A stretch of DNA of 64,000 nucleotides, from contig NC_092409.1 of assembly GCF_009017415.1 (NCBI RefSeq), forward strand, positions 5,952,001 to 6,016,000, in the 5' to 3' direction. The position numbers and the translations under genes were made by a program. Positions 33,327 through 44,241 of the stretch are shown here, in pieces. Under the pieces are notes generated by a model. The model saw only the letters and a list, made by a program, of their open reading frames with translations, made no database searches and was not told the origin of the DNA. Every line of letters begins with the position of its first letter. Position 1 is the stretch's first letter. Source of the DNA: Aspergillus flavus (taxonomy: Eukaryota; Ascomycota; Eurotiomycetes; Eurotiales; Aspergillaceae).

Positions 33327-34472
33327 GGTCACTGCTGGATGGACCTCGCAATGTAGTGTAGAGACGACTCTGTTTTTCTATCCGATAAAAAGTTGATATC
33401 GTATAAAGGCGAGAGTGGTACGCTTCCGCTAGTATATAAGAAGTCCAATGCAATGGGGTCTGTGCAGAATAAGTATTTCCAAAGCTTTTACGGATCTCTG
33501 GACGGCTACAATTCCCACGAATAGACGTGTTCACCAAAACCCCAAACTGGTGGGTGATCGGCGCCCTTGCAGATATCAGGGACTATGAGAGGGTTAATGA
33601 TATGACCTGGCTACTGGATGAGGTGATTTGGTTTCTACGTGCTGGGATTGGCCGATTCATTTATCAGATGGGCTGCTGGATGGGGTGGATAATCCAATAT
33701 ATGGTCCAAGAAACCGACGGTCTGGTAGCATGGAAAACTTAAAATAATTCTAATTGCACATAACCTGGTTTAGAACCCTACTGATGATATGGCCATCCAT
33801 CGCAGGGAATCGTTCATCAGACTAGCTGCCACATCTTAGATGATGTCCAATCCGGATGATTGAGACAATTTTACGGGCGGTGTAGTAAGTATTTACTAGT
33901 AAGACTTTCGTGTGGTGCTCTCTCTCTCTCTTTTTTTGTTTTTTATCTAGGCTTTTGACCCGGGAAATGGTCGGGATGGATTGCGTGATGCTGGTGTTTG
34001 GTGACGAGCAGCGGCAGATCTTCTTGGTAGAGAAAATCCCGGTGACTGATTTTTGGATCTTCCCTTCGTGGTAACAACCCAACTCTTACAAGAAATGGAA
34101 ATTGACACGGACATAGTGCCCTGAGTTAAAAAAGATGTGATCGCTAATTTGTATGGCCGACCTCACAGATCCCGCATGGTGTCATCGCGACCCACTTTGA
34201 TGCTATATAGGACAAGGACACCACCCCTCGATCCCTGTCAAGGCTGAGAATGAGGGGAATTCGGGTAATGGTGCTGGCTAATATTAATACTGATAGAGGG
34301 GCACTTCGTCATATAGGCTTTAATTTCTCCTTGTTCAGTTGTTTCCCGTAGACACTGGCGACTGGAATCTCATTGATATACTCTGTAGTGCTCTCACCTC
34401 TGCTAGAATTGAACTTCTTGTTTTTCATTTCGGTCTACCAACGAAGTCCAAATACCCTGCTATTTCCTAACC
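33327..34472. promoter_or_regulatory. Divergent promoter region of the DUR3-like and NtaA-like genes
   Basis: 1.15 kb between two genes reading away from each other. GATA-core sites of the HGATAR form occur at 33383-33388 (+) and 33943-33948 (complement), which would suit nitrogen control by an AreA-type factor. That many are expected by chance in this length. A CT repeat and T7 run lie near 33918-33938. Confidence 0.35.
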
Positions 34473-36335
34473 ATGACTGTGACTAATGACCCATCGCCAC
34501 CAAATGGCCCGCGCAAGTCACTTATCCTCAATGCCTTCGTTGAAATGTGTACGGCCGAACATCTACATGGCCAATTGATACCATAAGTCTCGCTAATCAC
34601 CAATATAGGCAGCGGCCACCAATCGCCAGGCTTATGGCGACACCCCGAGGACGAATCCCATCGGTTCAACGATATCGACCACTGGATTGAACTAGCAAAA
34701 CTCCTCGAGTCGGCTAAATTCCACGGCATCTTCATCGCAGATGTACTAGGTAAGTTTACCGTGAATATCAAGCGAGGATGAGATTCTGATAATTACATAG
34801 GAGGCTATGATGTATACAAAGGTCCTAGGAACCTTGAGCCGGCGATTATTTCGGGAGCCCAGTGGCCGGTCAATGAGCCTTTGGCTGTGGTGCCTGCAAT
34901 GGCGGCTGCCACTAAGAATATCGGGTTCGGAGTGACGGTCACGACGACTTATGAGCAGCCGTATCATTTGGCTAGACGGCTTTCGACTATTGATCATTTG
35001 ACTAAGGGGCGGTAAGTTAGTCAGGGTTCTTGATTCTGAATGTGACTAATCTATTTCTATTTTGCAGTATTGGCTGGAATGTGAGTTTGACTTTACAGAT
35101 TGACTTGGGAAATGTCTGACGCACAGTATCGTATAGATCGTCACCGGATATCTCGACTCTGCTGCCCGAAACCTCGGTCACACTCAACAGCCACAGGTAA
35201 ACACATCCATATCCTACCCAAATATCATAAGTTCAATCTAACTAAAATAGCACGACGACCGCTACGCAATCGCCGAAGAATACATCAAAGTAACATACAA
35301 ACTCTGGGAGTCATCCTGGCGATCCGACGCCGTAGTCCTCGACCGCGAACGCGGAATCTACACCGACCCATCCCGAGTCCGAGAAATCAACCACGTCGGA
35401 AAATACTTCAGCGTCCCAGGCCCACACATCTGCCAACCCAGTCCACAGCGAACACCCGTTATTCTACAAGCCGGCACCTCCAAATCAGGAAAGGCCTTCG
35501 CAGCCCAACACGCCGAAGCCATCTTTGTCGCGGGACATAGTCCCGTGGTTGTGGCGAAGAATGTGGCCGAAATCCGCGAGCTAGCGAAGACGCAGTTCGG
35601 GCGCGATCCGCAGAGTATCAAGTTTTTGGCTCTTATTTGTCCAGTCTTGGGTCGTACTGAGGAGGAGGCGCAGGAGAAATTCAAGTATTATCGCAGTCTA
35701 GGGTCGATAGATGGGGCTTTGGCGCTGTTTGGGGGGTGGACAGGGATTAATTTGGATACGTATGGCGATGATGAGGAGCTAAGGCATGTGGAGAGTAATG
35801 CTATTCGGTATGTATACGATCATATATGCCTTCCGAGGATTGTATGTCTAATTGTGTTTGCAGTTCTGCTGTCGAGGGATGGTCAAAGGCCACGCCTGGC
35901 GTCGATAAGTGGACTAAGTCCACCGTTGGACAACATATTACCGTGGGCGGCTTAGGGGCAACCCCGGTTGGGACCTCCGAACAAGTAGCCGACGAGATGG
36001 AGCGATGGGTGCGGGAAGCCGATGTGGATGGGTTCAACCTTGTAAGTTCTGAGCATGTCCCGGTTGCAACGTAAGCGTGCAAAGTACATCCTACTGATTG
36101 CGAGAAGGCATACGCCGTAAAGCCCGGTTCGTTCAAGGATATCATCGAGCTTCTGATTCCGGAACTTCGCCGTCGTGGTCTATTCTGGGACGACTATGCT
36201 GTCAACCACGGCACATATCGGGAGAACCTCTACGGGAAGCCGGGGCAAAGCGGGCCACCAGATGACCACCCGGCTGCGAAATACCGCTGGAATGCGGGTG
36301 TTGATGCAGAGGAACACAAAATTCCCGATAATTGA
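34473..36335 (+). CDS. NtaA/SnaA/DszA-type FMN-dependent monooxygenase (luciferase-like superfamily)
   Basis: Eight exons: 34473-34548, 34609-34749, 34801-35011, 35068-35080 (13 nt), 35137-35196, 35251-35807, 35864-36041 and 36108-36335, giving 487 residues. The family text is nearly complete: LILNAFVEMC...GHQSPGLWRHPED, WIELAKLLESAKFHGIFIAD, ATKNIGFGVTVTTTYEQPYH, RRLSTIDHLTKGRIGWNIVT, NLGHTQQPQHDDRYAIAEEY, GPHICQPSPQRTPVILQAGT, VDGFNLAYAVKPGSFKDII and a PELRRRGLFWDDY end. These proteins use reduced FMN and O2 to oxidise xenobiotic or sulfur/nitrogen compounds (nitrilotriacetate, pristinamycin IIA, dibenzothiophene sulfone). Here the divergent urea/polyamine-type transporter suggests a nitrogenous substrate (inference). 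A flavin reductase partner is not seen nearby. Confidence 0.93.
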
Positions 36336-36545
36336 TTTGACTTTTGTTAGGATGAGAGACGGGGGTATTTCTCGTTAAGTTAGCAATCAAATAAATAGAT
36401 TTCAATATAGAAGAGTGTGTTCGCTGAGTAAATGATCACCATTGGTACAAACAAAATCACTTAGATCCCGAAATGCTGAAACTGATCATGCGTGCAGCTG
36501 TCATAACAAAATGAAGCAATTCGCGCCATAACATTGCCTCCAGAT

Positions 36546-37204
36546 CTAATGTGCGCGGCGAATATGCTCCAACAGATTATCCTGTCGGTTACACACCTTC
36601 CTGCATCCCCGGACCGGGCAGTCGTATGAACGTGGAGACACGTGCAGGACGTCGATATGTCGCATCAACTCGGCCTTCCGTCCGAATGTGCCTTCGTACT
36701 TGCAGTCTTTCCAGCCACAGCGAAGAGGGGGGGTACTGTTACTCCTGGGTCAAGGATATCATTAGAATATCCACGAATTTACCTTATATATGTGTGCCAA
36801 ATGACTTACTGTGACTGGGGAGACTTCCGCTGGGATCGGGGATTCTGAGCCTTGAGTGAAGGTTTGGGTTTCACAGATTCTTCCAACGGCTGCTCAGTTG
36901 GGAAAACCGGTGTCATACCTTGTGGCTGGTACGTGTTGGAGAAGAATGGGCTGTCCAAGTTCATCACGAGTTGGTTATCATACCCTGTGTTGTGATTGGT
37001 CGGTGGGGCAATTAAACTATGTGGATCCAAGGTTGTGGCATCCACCATTGGGGCATCGGATTGCGAGTTACTCGATAAAGGATGATTTTGATTCGGTGGT
37101 TGCGGTACGTTACGGAAGATAGTTTCGAGATCTTCGAGCTCTTGTTGTATCCCCGGTGGAAGGTAGAAGTCATTCCAGTCAGTAGCTGCGGGAAACCAGG
37201 CCAT
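36546..37204 (-). CDS. Small C2H2 zinc-finger protein, probable transcription factor
   Basis: Two exons, 36810-37204 and 36546-36744, with a 65-bp GTAAGT...CAG intron, give 197 residues. The first exon encodes an acidic/Pro/Asn-rich region (MAWFPAATDWNDFYLPPGIQ..., then NPRSQRKSPQSQ). The second encodes two tandem C2H2 fingers of the C-x4-C-x12-H-x4-H type: one from CGWKDC to HIDVLH and one from CPVRGC to HIRRAH. The protein ends two residues after the last His codon group. The layout (disordered N-terminus, paired fingers at the extreme C-terminus) is common in fungal C2H2 regulators. It lies tail-to-tail with the flavin monooxygenase gene (210 bp apart), so local regulation is possible but unproven. 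Confidence 0.9.
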
Positions 37205-38495
37205 GGTGGAGAGATTTGTCCGCAGGAGAATACGAAACAAAGAAGGAAAGAAAGAAACGATGGAGGGTTATGAGAAGGCCCGGCAGACACGCAAGACCTA
37301 GAGGACAAAGAAAGAAGGTAAGGGAGTCGAAACAGCGATGACCAGAGGATAAATGGATATTATATCTAATTATCGTTATTTTTCTGAGTCCAGAGAGAAG
37401 ATTGCTTCATGTTCACGTTGCTCGGCGGTGTGTAATAGGAAAGTGTGTGGGACAAAAGTGATGATGGGTCTGCCTAACCATCGTACATTGTCTTTATGCA
37501 ACTCCATCTGCCATGCGACGAAAATTCTCTTCTCCACGTATATCCTATGTGGGCTATGATCGTATAATGGACTGTGCACCATATCCTGCCCAATCATCGT
37601 ACATCGTCTTTATGCAACTCCATCTGCCATGCGACGAAAATTCTCTTCTCCACGTATATCCTATGTGGGCTATGATCGTATAATGGACTGTGCACCATAT
37701 CCTGCCCAATCATCGTACATCGTCTTTAAGCAACCACATCCATTGCGCCTCACCAAGGTCATCGATCATGCTGCAGGTTTACGCCTTACCCGATGGGAAC
37801 AATGTGTTGGTTGTGGGTCATGACCGAACGAGTAAGATTCTCATTGGTTACCTTAGCGTTTCGAGGTCCGTACTTACACCGGACTTTTCCGCGCTCTACG
37901 CCAAATGTCAGCTACCTCCTGAGATACCCTACGGAAATGCGTGCTTCAGAGCAAAATGCTCCGCATTGCCCTGTTCACGTGATAGCAAACCCCTCCCCCC
38001 ACCCCAGGGACCTCATAGTACAATGTATGGTATTCCCAGTATCTAAGTAATTAAAACAGAGAGGAAGAAAGAAGGAGGGAAAGGAGGACTGGGAAGAACT
38101 TTGAAAATTGGCGAGATTCTGGTCGAGGAGGTTAAAGTAGGCGGCGAGTGCCTTGCTACTATTCTCTATCTCGCATTGGTTCAAGACTCTTTTAGGTTCT
38201 GTACTCGATATCAATCGCCACCCACAACGGTGATGAATATATCAAGATAACTAGCTGCCTAATGAATCCTATGTCTATAAGCGTATATCAGGCAAAGAAA
38301 CAATCATTGATTTCATCGTTCATCGTACTACCCACCTGGACATAAGCACTACTGTGTGGGGGCTATTAATTTGCGTATCCGACAGGCTGAATTCAATCCT
38401 ACCATGTACAGTCTACATAAGCTCATTGGCTACTACGTTTAGTGGGAGATGTACTCCGGAGTAATTGTAGGTGCCTAGAGGCCCTTTTTTTGCAA
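37205..38495. other. Intergenic carrying a 116-bp tandem repeat
   Basis: The promoter side of the zinc-finger gene and the upstream part of the hydrolase gene. Apart from the tandem repeat (separate entry) no gene or transposon ends are recognised. The short frames through the repeat are not convincing. Confidence 0.45.
37471..37734. repeat. Tandem repeat, period 116 bp, about 2.3 copies
   Basis: Units start at 37471, 37587 and 37703, each opening tgcc(t/c)aa(c/t)catcgtacat. Units 1 and 2 are full length and almost identical; they differ by a few bases, mainly in the first 20. The third is cut after about 31 bases. No coding role is seen. Confidence 0.95.
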
Positions 38496-38522
38496 CCACG
38501 TGGTCGTAGTCCAGTATAAAAG
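38496..38522 (+). promoter_or_regulatory. CACGTG palindrome and TATA box upstream of the hydrolase gene
   Basis: The palindrome ccacgtgg (38496-38503), a bHLH/bZIP-type core, is followed by tataaaag (38515-38522), about 240 bp before the ATG at 38761. Spacing to the start codon allows a long leader. Confidence 0.5.
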
Positions 38523-38760
38523 CCTTCCTTTGTTTAGTTTTTCAATAGCAATTCAAGAATCTTACCTTTCATTAAGGAACTCGTATTCTTCACCTCTTTA
38601 CAGTAATTGATTAAATCCTCAAATCCCCAGGTCGAGGCTAATTTTCTTTACAGTTGTACATGACTATATATACTTGACTTTCCCAGCCTGACAAGATAAA
38701 CTACCGTCGTCAACATTTTCATTACCTCTCCCAACACCAACAATATTCCAGCTACAAAAA

Positions 38761-39531
38761 ATGGACACCCCCAAGCCAACAGTTCTCGTAATCTCCGGAG
38801 CATGGCACACCCCAAAGTCCTACACCAAACTCGCCAATGCCCTCAAAAAAGAGGGCTACGAAGTCCACGTCCCTCGCCTCCCCAGCATGAACGGCGCAAA
38901 CCCACCCAACGCAGATCTAACAACCGACACAGACCTAATCCGCAGCTACGTCGAAAGCCTCGCCTCCGCCGGTCGCACAATAGTAGTAATTATGCACTCC
39001 TACGGCGGCCAAGTCGGAACTAACGCCCTCCACAATCTTGGTCGAAACGAACGTAAGAATCAAGGACTGGTCGGCGGAATCAGCCATCTGATCTACATGT
39101 GCGCTTCTCTTTTCACAGAAGGGGCCTGTATATTAGATATAGCCAGGGAATTTGGTACCGCGGATCAGATTGCTAATGCATCTGATATTCTGGGTATGTT
39201 TCCGAAGGAAGAGTTGAAAAAGCTCATGGCTGGGCCTGGGGTGGATGATGCGGATGCTGAGGAGCTGGTTTCGTCGTTGACGAGGTGGAATGGGGATGCC
39301 ATGTTTCAGCCTTTGGAGAGGTGTGCTTGGAGGGAGATTCCGTCGACCTATATTCATACGACTAATGATCTTGCTGTGTCGTTGGAGTTTCAGAGGGTTA
39401 TGGTTGAGAAGGCTAGGGCTGAGGGTGGGGTTTTTCAGACGGTGGAGTTGGAGGCTGGTCATGGTGTTCATTTGAGTATGACTGCGGAGGTGGTTAAGAT
39501 TGTTGACGGCGTAGTGGCGAGAGGAGTCTAG
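38761..39531 (+). CDS. Alpha/beta hydrolase, AB_hydrolase_6 type (esterase/lactonase-like)
   Basis: An intronless frame of 256 residues without signal peptide, so probably cytosolic. The core reads TVLVISGAWHTPKSYTKLA (first strand and oxyanion loop with GAW.H), then TIVVIMHSYGGQVGTNAL with nucleophile Ser80 in an HSYGG elbow (the first Gly is replaced by Met-His, as usual for the 'GHSYGG' subgroup variants). A lid region covers about 120-190. IHTTNDLAVSLEFQ carries the likely acid Asp, and LEAGHGVHLSM the catalytic His. Relatives include plant salicylate methylesterase-like and fungal lactonase-like enzymes. The substrate is unknown. A TATA box and a CACGTG site lie upstream. Confidence 0.9.
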   Translation: MDTPKPTVLVISGAWHTPKSYTKLANALKKEGYEVHVPRLPSMNGANPPNADLTTDTDLIRSYVESLASAGRTIVVIMHSYGGQVGTNALHNLGRNERKNQGLVGGISHLIYMCASLFTEGACILDIAREFGTADQIANASDILGMFPKEELKKLMAGPGVDDADAEELVSSLTRWNGDAMFQPLERCAWREIPSTYIHTTNDLAVSLEFQRVMVEKARAEGGVFQTVELEAGHGVHLSMTAEVVKIVDGVVARGV

Positions 39532-39751
39532 TTCGACGTATGTTATTTCCTTAATTTGATGCAAGTTTGGGGTATTTTCGTTTGGTGAAGTGTTTCCCTC
39601 TTTAGGACCTGAACCAATGAGTAAAACATTAGGGATTATAACCTAATAACTTAGGGTATTTTTGTGATGCGCCAATAGCGACGGCTATTTTGAGCATTTT
39701 GGCTATATGCATTCAGATATCATAAACATCATATATGTACATACTTCACGC

Positions 39752-40926
39752 TTAAAAAGCGTCCATGGATGGGAATTCATCCCACTGCAACTCCTCCTCG
39801 GGGGACTCTTCCTCAGGAGGTTCCTCCGAGACACATCTATCACACTTGCAAACAAAGCGAAATGACCCTTGCAAATGGTCCCGTCGATCCTTAAGTTCGA
39901 CCTTCTTTGACAGATCGAAGTACGATATACAGCACTCCTCGCCGGTGGCTATATCCTTTGAAGCGACAAAGACCATCCGACTTTGATCATCCGGTTTATG
40001 TATTATCTGCATAAATATTAGCTCACAAGTAAACTTAGGGAGTGGAAGATAATAAATCAGACATTCGGCGAGCAAGAGTGATTCGCTAGAGCTGCTGTCG
40101 GGTATACTCCGGCCGCGAACTGCTCTCCGCGATCGACTGCAAGCTCCGGGAGTGGAAAGGCCCCGGTCTCCCTAGGGTATAAGCCAAATGAGTTGGCTTC
40201 TTCTTGACATATTAAAACCAGCACTTCGCTGGACGTTAATCCATGTGGTAGGGATTGGCTGTTTCTCAAGTATTTCTTGACTAGCATGGTCCAATGTCGC
40301 ACTTGGGAGTGAGTCCAGGAATCTTGGGACCCGCAGAATGAGCGGATAGCGTTCCAACCTGTTTCGAAAGAACTGAGTTTTGAATCTGAGCCAGTTTTGC
40401 TGCCGCTAGTTTTGTCGCTTGAGGGCGTATTCCGGAATTCCACATGCCGACTGGCAAGGATGCGCACGATTAACCACAGCATACCGAAATCATACTCGCC
40501 CCATTTGGAGCGTATGGAGGTGGCATATTTCTTTAACCAGGTACATTCGAACTCATGGCGGAGGTTGTCGGCATCCCGACACGATGAATTGCACCAGACC
40601 ACCTCGGCCGAGCATCGGTTCGGACAAGATACGCGCTCTACGGTCCGAGCAACACGTCTATGACAAGCAGGATTGCTACAGCGAACATCGTCACTTTGCT
40701 CCGGATGATCCACGACGGGAATAAGTGCATAGGGCAGGTCAACCAGCAACAATTCACCCTTCTTCACAGGTTGACAGACTCGAAGCTGACGGCCCTTGAT
40801 CGGGTCCACGCTCTGGATTAAACGAGGGTGGATCCATGGCTGTTGACGACCGCTTAGGTTTTGATCCGGTCTGATAAGATGATCTGTTGTCGCGAGTAAT
40901 CGTTCCGTGGCTATCGGTGATTGCAT
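39752..40926 (-). CDS. SET-domain protein with MYND-like zinc finger (SMYD-type)
   Basis: Two exons, 40063-40926 and 39752-40006 (56-bp intron, unusual GTCTGA donor, GCAG acceptor), give 372 residues. The SET N-part lies around GRQLRVCQPVKKGELLLVDL. A Cys-rich insert (CSNPACH...CPNRCSAEVVWC...CRDADNLRHEFEC) matches a MYND-like finger. The SET core has YPTAALANHSCSPN joined over the intron to IIHKPDDQSRMVFVASKDI, then GEECCISYFDL with the catalytic-region Tyr. The post-SET cysteines are CKCDRC. The domain order SET-N/MYND/SET-C/post-SET fits the SMYD group of lysine methyltransferases using S-adenosylmethionine; the target is unknown. The C-terminus is acidic (EEPPEEESPEEELQWDE) and lacks the TPR-like end of animal SMYDs. 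Confidence 0.9.
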
Positions 40927-42064
40927 CTTATCTTAGCTTGTGTTTGGTGTGTTGGTGATGGGGGAAATTGCTGGAGGTCGCTTGGTGGCGCCGCGATTTT
41001 CCCCCTTTTTTTTCTGACCATGTCTCATGCGCATTATCTCAGCTCCTGCTGGGTTCCACTGTGTTCCATAGTTATGCGAGGTTATCTGTGGGTGGTTAGC
41101 GAATTTATTTGCCATAGTGGGGATTGCGGCGGATAGCCAATTATTGGAGGTTATCGTGAAGAAAAGAAAAACTTGGCTTTCGAATTAGGGCTCCGAGGTT
41201 TCCGCGTATCACACCGAAGATCGAGGCACGTGGCTGGAATGTTACTGCACGATGAAGAGAGGAAAGAAAACACAAACACACAGAGAGTGAGAGATACTCT
41301 ATTTGTGATAGAAATTGAACAAATTAAATAATGCTCTGAAATATAATCGATGTAGTATACCCATGTCAGAAAGGGAAACCCGAGATTGTATGCAATGCAG
41401 CTCGAATATATATTTTCATAAGTTTAAAGTGATCGCGCAGCAGCTACAATGCTCGTTGACACGGACGAATGGATAATATGGTCGAATCCGTTGATTGTTA
41501 TACAGGACCTGGGGACTACCACTTTCATTTGTAGGAGGGTTAATGTAGTTTGGTTGTGACTCGGTTGTGACTCCAGCTTAGTACCCACTAAGTAATAACA
41601 TAGAAGCTGACGGTGATTCTGACGCTCTTTGAACAGTAGGATCTTCGTCGCTGATAACATGCTGTTAGCTCATGTAGCGGTGTCGCCGGCTCAACGACGA
41701 AATACCCCGAGAGTTGGTGGTTACGGTGGGGGATGTACCACTGTGCAGACCAATGTCCTGCTAGAATCCACCGGAAGCTTGATATCAGAAAACGATATTG
41801 TCGAACTAAACGACAGTGACGGAAGAATTAACAATTAGAAGTAGTATCTTGGGCTTCACCATGACTGACAAGCATGATAATTATAGTTAGAACAATCCAC
41901 TGTGTGCAAATTATGGATTGATGATCGAGCGATCATCGCCTATACCACGAGGAAGACTGAAAACTTCATTTGTAACATATAACGTTCATCATGTAACCAA
42001 AAAAATATACAGGGTATAAAGAAACATAAGAAATACGCTAAATCCAACACCGCCATATGAGCAT
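40927..42064. other. Intergenic, no gene recognised
   Basis: 1.1 kb between the SET gene's promoter side and the 3' end of the rhodopsin-domain gene. It has a ca/ga-rich microsatellite-like run near 41270-41300. Short frames show no motifs. Confidence 0.5.
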
Positions 42065-43332
42065 TTATACAACAGGTGCCAGCTCGCGGTGACTATCGTA
42101 CGAATTAAGATGGAGATCGGAGCTTCCCTCCGACCGGGTGCGAACGCGCTGGAACCCCGGCTTAGCATCCAAGGATGGGTACTCCGTATGGAAGCGGACT
42201 GGGTACGCTGAAGCGCGGTTCTTGTCCTGTTTCACGAACAATTGGCGGAAGGAGCCGACACAGGCGATGATATTGGCTGGTTGGGTTGTAGTTAGTATAG
42301 AGGTAGCGAAGGATTGATCTTGAGTGATAGAAGGCAAAACATACCGACAGTGGCTTCGATAAAACTCCACATCCACAGCCAGGACATATCGGAGTTTTTC
42401 TCCTTGGTAGCAACGACGGCGACTCGTACGATCGCTACGATGATGATGAGTACCGCCAAGGACAGGATGCTTATCAGGATCATCTTGCGGCGGAAGGGAA
42501 GCCGCACGTTCCATAGTAGGGTGATTGGGAGGCTGATGACTATATTGGGGATCAATGGTCAGTAAATCAGGTTTTAAGGACGGTGAGAGTAGCTTTACTT
42601 GTCAGGTCAGTGAGGACATCTAACACCAGGTTGATAATAAATGTATTGTATTGGAACAGAACAGCTTCCTTTTTCGGACAATTTTCTATTGAAGGAAAAG
42701 TCCATGAGTTAGCCAGGGTCATAGTAGAAGCAAAAGGTGTCTATTCTCGTGGACATACCCAGGATATAGGCTTGGTCTCTCAGCAGGCAGGGGTACTGGA
42801 TGTCCCCCAAGCAGACGAAGTATGTGGCCGCGACGAAGCCAACGACACACCAGAACCAGATGAGCCAGGAGCGATCGGTACCTCCGATCCTCCGGAAGAA
42901 GATCAGAAACGAGGCTTTGATCGCCCACAGAGACGTGTAAAACAGGATGAGAATGGCACACTCGGCCCTCTCCAGTTGTGCCAGGCGATTCAAGATCTCG
43001 GGGGTCGGCATGAGCTTGCCAGCGTCTAACTGAAAGAGGAGGTACATCGAGTCCACCTGGGTCATCCAGGTGATTGCCTGGACTAGGAGCATCAACCACG
43101 CGCCGATGGCGAAGGCATCGTCGAGCCAGAGACGTCGGAAGGCATAGATGCGAGCAAGTGTGCGAGCCAGAACGAAGAGAAACGAGAGCCCTGTTGCACC
43201 CCAAAGGACGCCCTACAGTACATCAAAGTGATAGGTTAGCTAGATGGAAACACACATGGGCGGGTCGCTCTGACTTACAATGAAAACCGGCCCTGTCACC
43301 TTGGCAGGAGTGTCTATCTGGTAGTTTGTCAT
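42065..43332 (-). CDS. Fungal rhodopsin-domain integral membrane protein (PF20684 type)
   Basis: Five exons: 43279-43332, 42759-43212, 42599-42685, 42345-42539 and 42065-42276, giving 333 residues with about seven membrane helices. Family text is RIYAFRRLWLDDAFAIGAWL (the 'R...L..DD' motif at the end of TM2), the ECAILILFYTSLWAIKASFL helix, a Cys pair in the outer loop (CLLRDQAYILG...NCPKK), LFQYNTFIINLVLDVLTDLT, ISLPITLLWNVRLPFRRKM, and WSFIEATVANIIACVGSFRQ before a polar tail. All junctions keep frame and rebuild these motifs. The family is widespread in ascomycetes (SAT4/PTH11-neighbouring group) and mostly uncharacterised; no retinal-binding Lys is implied. Confidence 0.92.
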
Positions 43333-44241
43333 GGTGAAATGCAGACAACAGTGGCGTTTCAACACTGGGAAGTCTAACGTGCTCTTCACATAAAGAAGAT
43401 GACGAGCAGCTTGTGTAGCCCCGCAGCATCAGATGTATGTCACTTGGACTGGGGACGTCTGCGAAGAGGGCGGGGCCAGGTTAGATATGTCTGGAATCCA
43501 TTAAATGAGTGACAGTGAAGGGGATCCAATCCCCTCCGGGAACGACCTCGGGAGGGGGGGCTGTACGCTCTGCAGCGCCATTGACAGGCATTATGTACAG
43601 CCTGATTAAACTGACAATGCCTTGGAAGCGATGTTTGGGGGCGATTACAAGACTGGTTCCGATCTTACTGCCCTTTACGAGTAAAATCGCCGCGCAACCC
43701 CGCTCCAGCGGTTGTCGAGTGGGCCATTTCACTGCAACATTGCTATTTTAAAATGCATGGAGTAAGCACTAAAGGACGAGCGGGTGGGTATCTCATCATA
43801 AGCGAGATATTTGTCAGGCTGACTCTCATCGGGCGGGGTTGCAGATGCGCTACCTTAGGGCTAATTGTCGCCATTTCCTTATTTCCGGTGAGGATCAGCG
43901 GCCCGGTCCTAATCTAATCCATCCTGCGTTTGCTATCACTCGCTTGGCGCGCTCATTTTTTTTCACCACTGAGGTTAAAATGGCGGTGCTCTAGATCTAC
44001 TCCATAAAGGAAACCCGTATTTCTTCAAGCAGCGACCCACCAGACGACCGGGGGTGGAAATTACCACCCTAACCAACTCATGCTCCGTAGGCGCCAAATG
44101 GTCAGACCACTCGCTGTCATTGCTCCAAGTAAATTAAATGTATACGCTTGATTGGTGGGAAATGAGTTCCCTGCTGTATAGCTCGATTACTCTCGAGACA
44201 TGCAGAGAGACTGCATCTATGATTACTATAATATTAGACTA
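43333..44241. other. Intergenic, no gene recognised
   Basis: 0.9 kb holding the promoter of the rhodopsin-domain gene and the 3' end of the DHA2 transporter gene. Nothing further seen. Confidence 0.5.

Noticed and set aside
33527..33742. 71-codon Trp-rich frame in the divergent promoter
   Set aside because: Unusual composition and no homology pattern; probably chance.
33383..33948. Two HGATAR (AreA-type) sites in the transporter/monooxygenase promoter
   Set aside because: About three such sites are expected by chance in 1.1 kb on two strands. Noted as context only, not reported as a finding.
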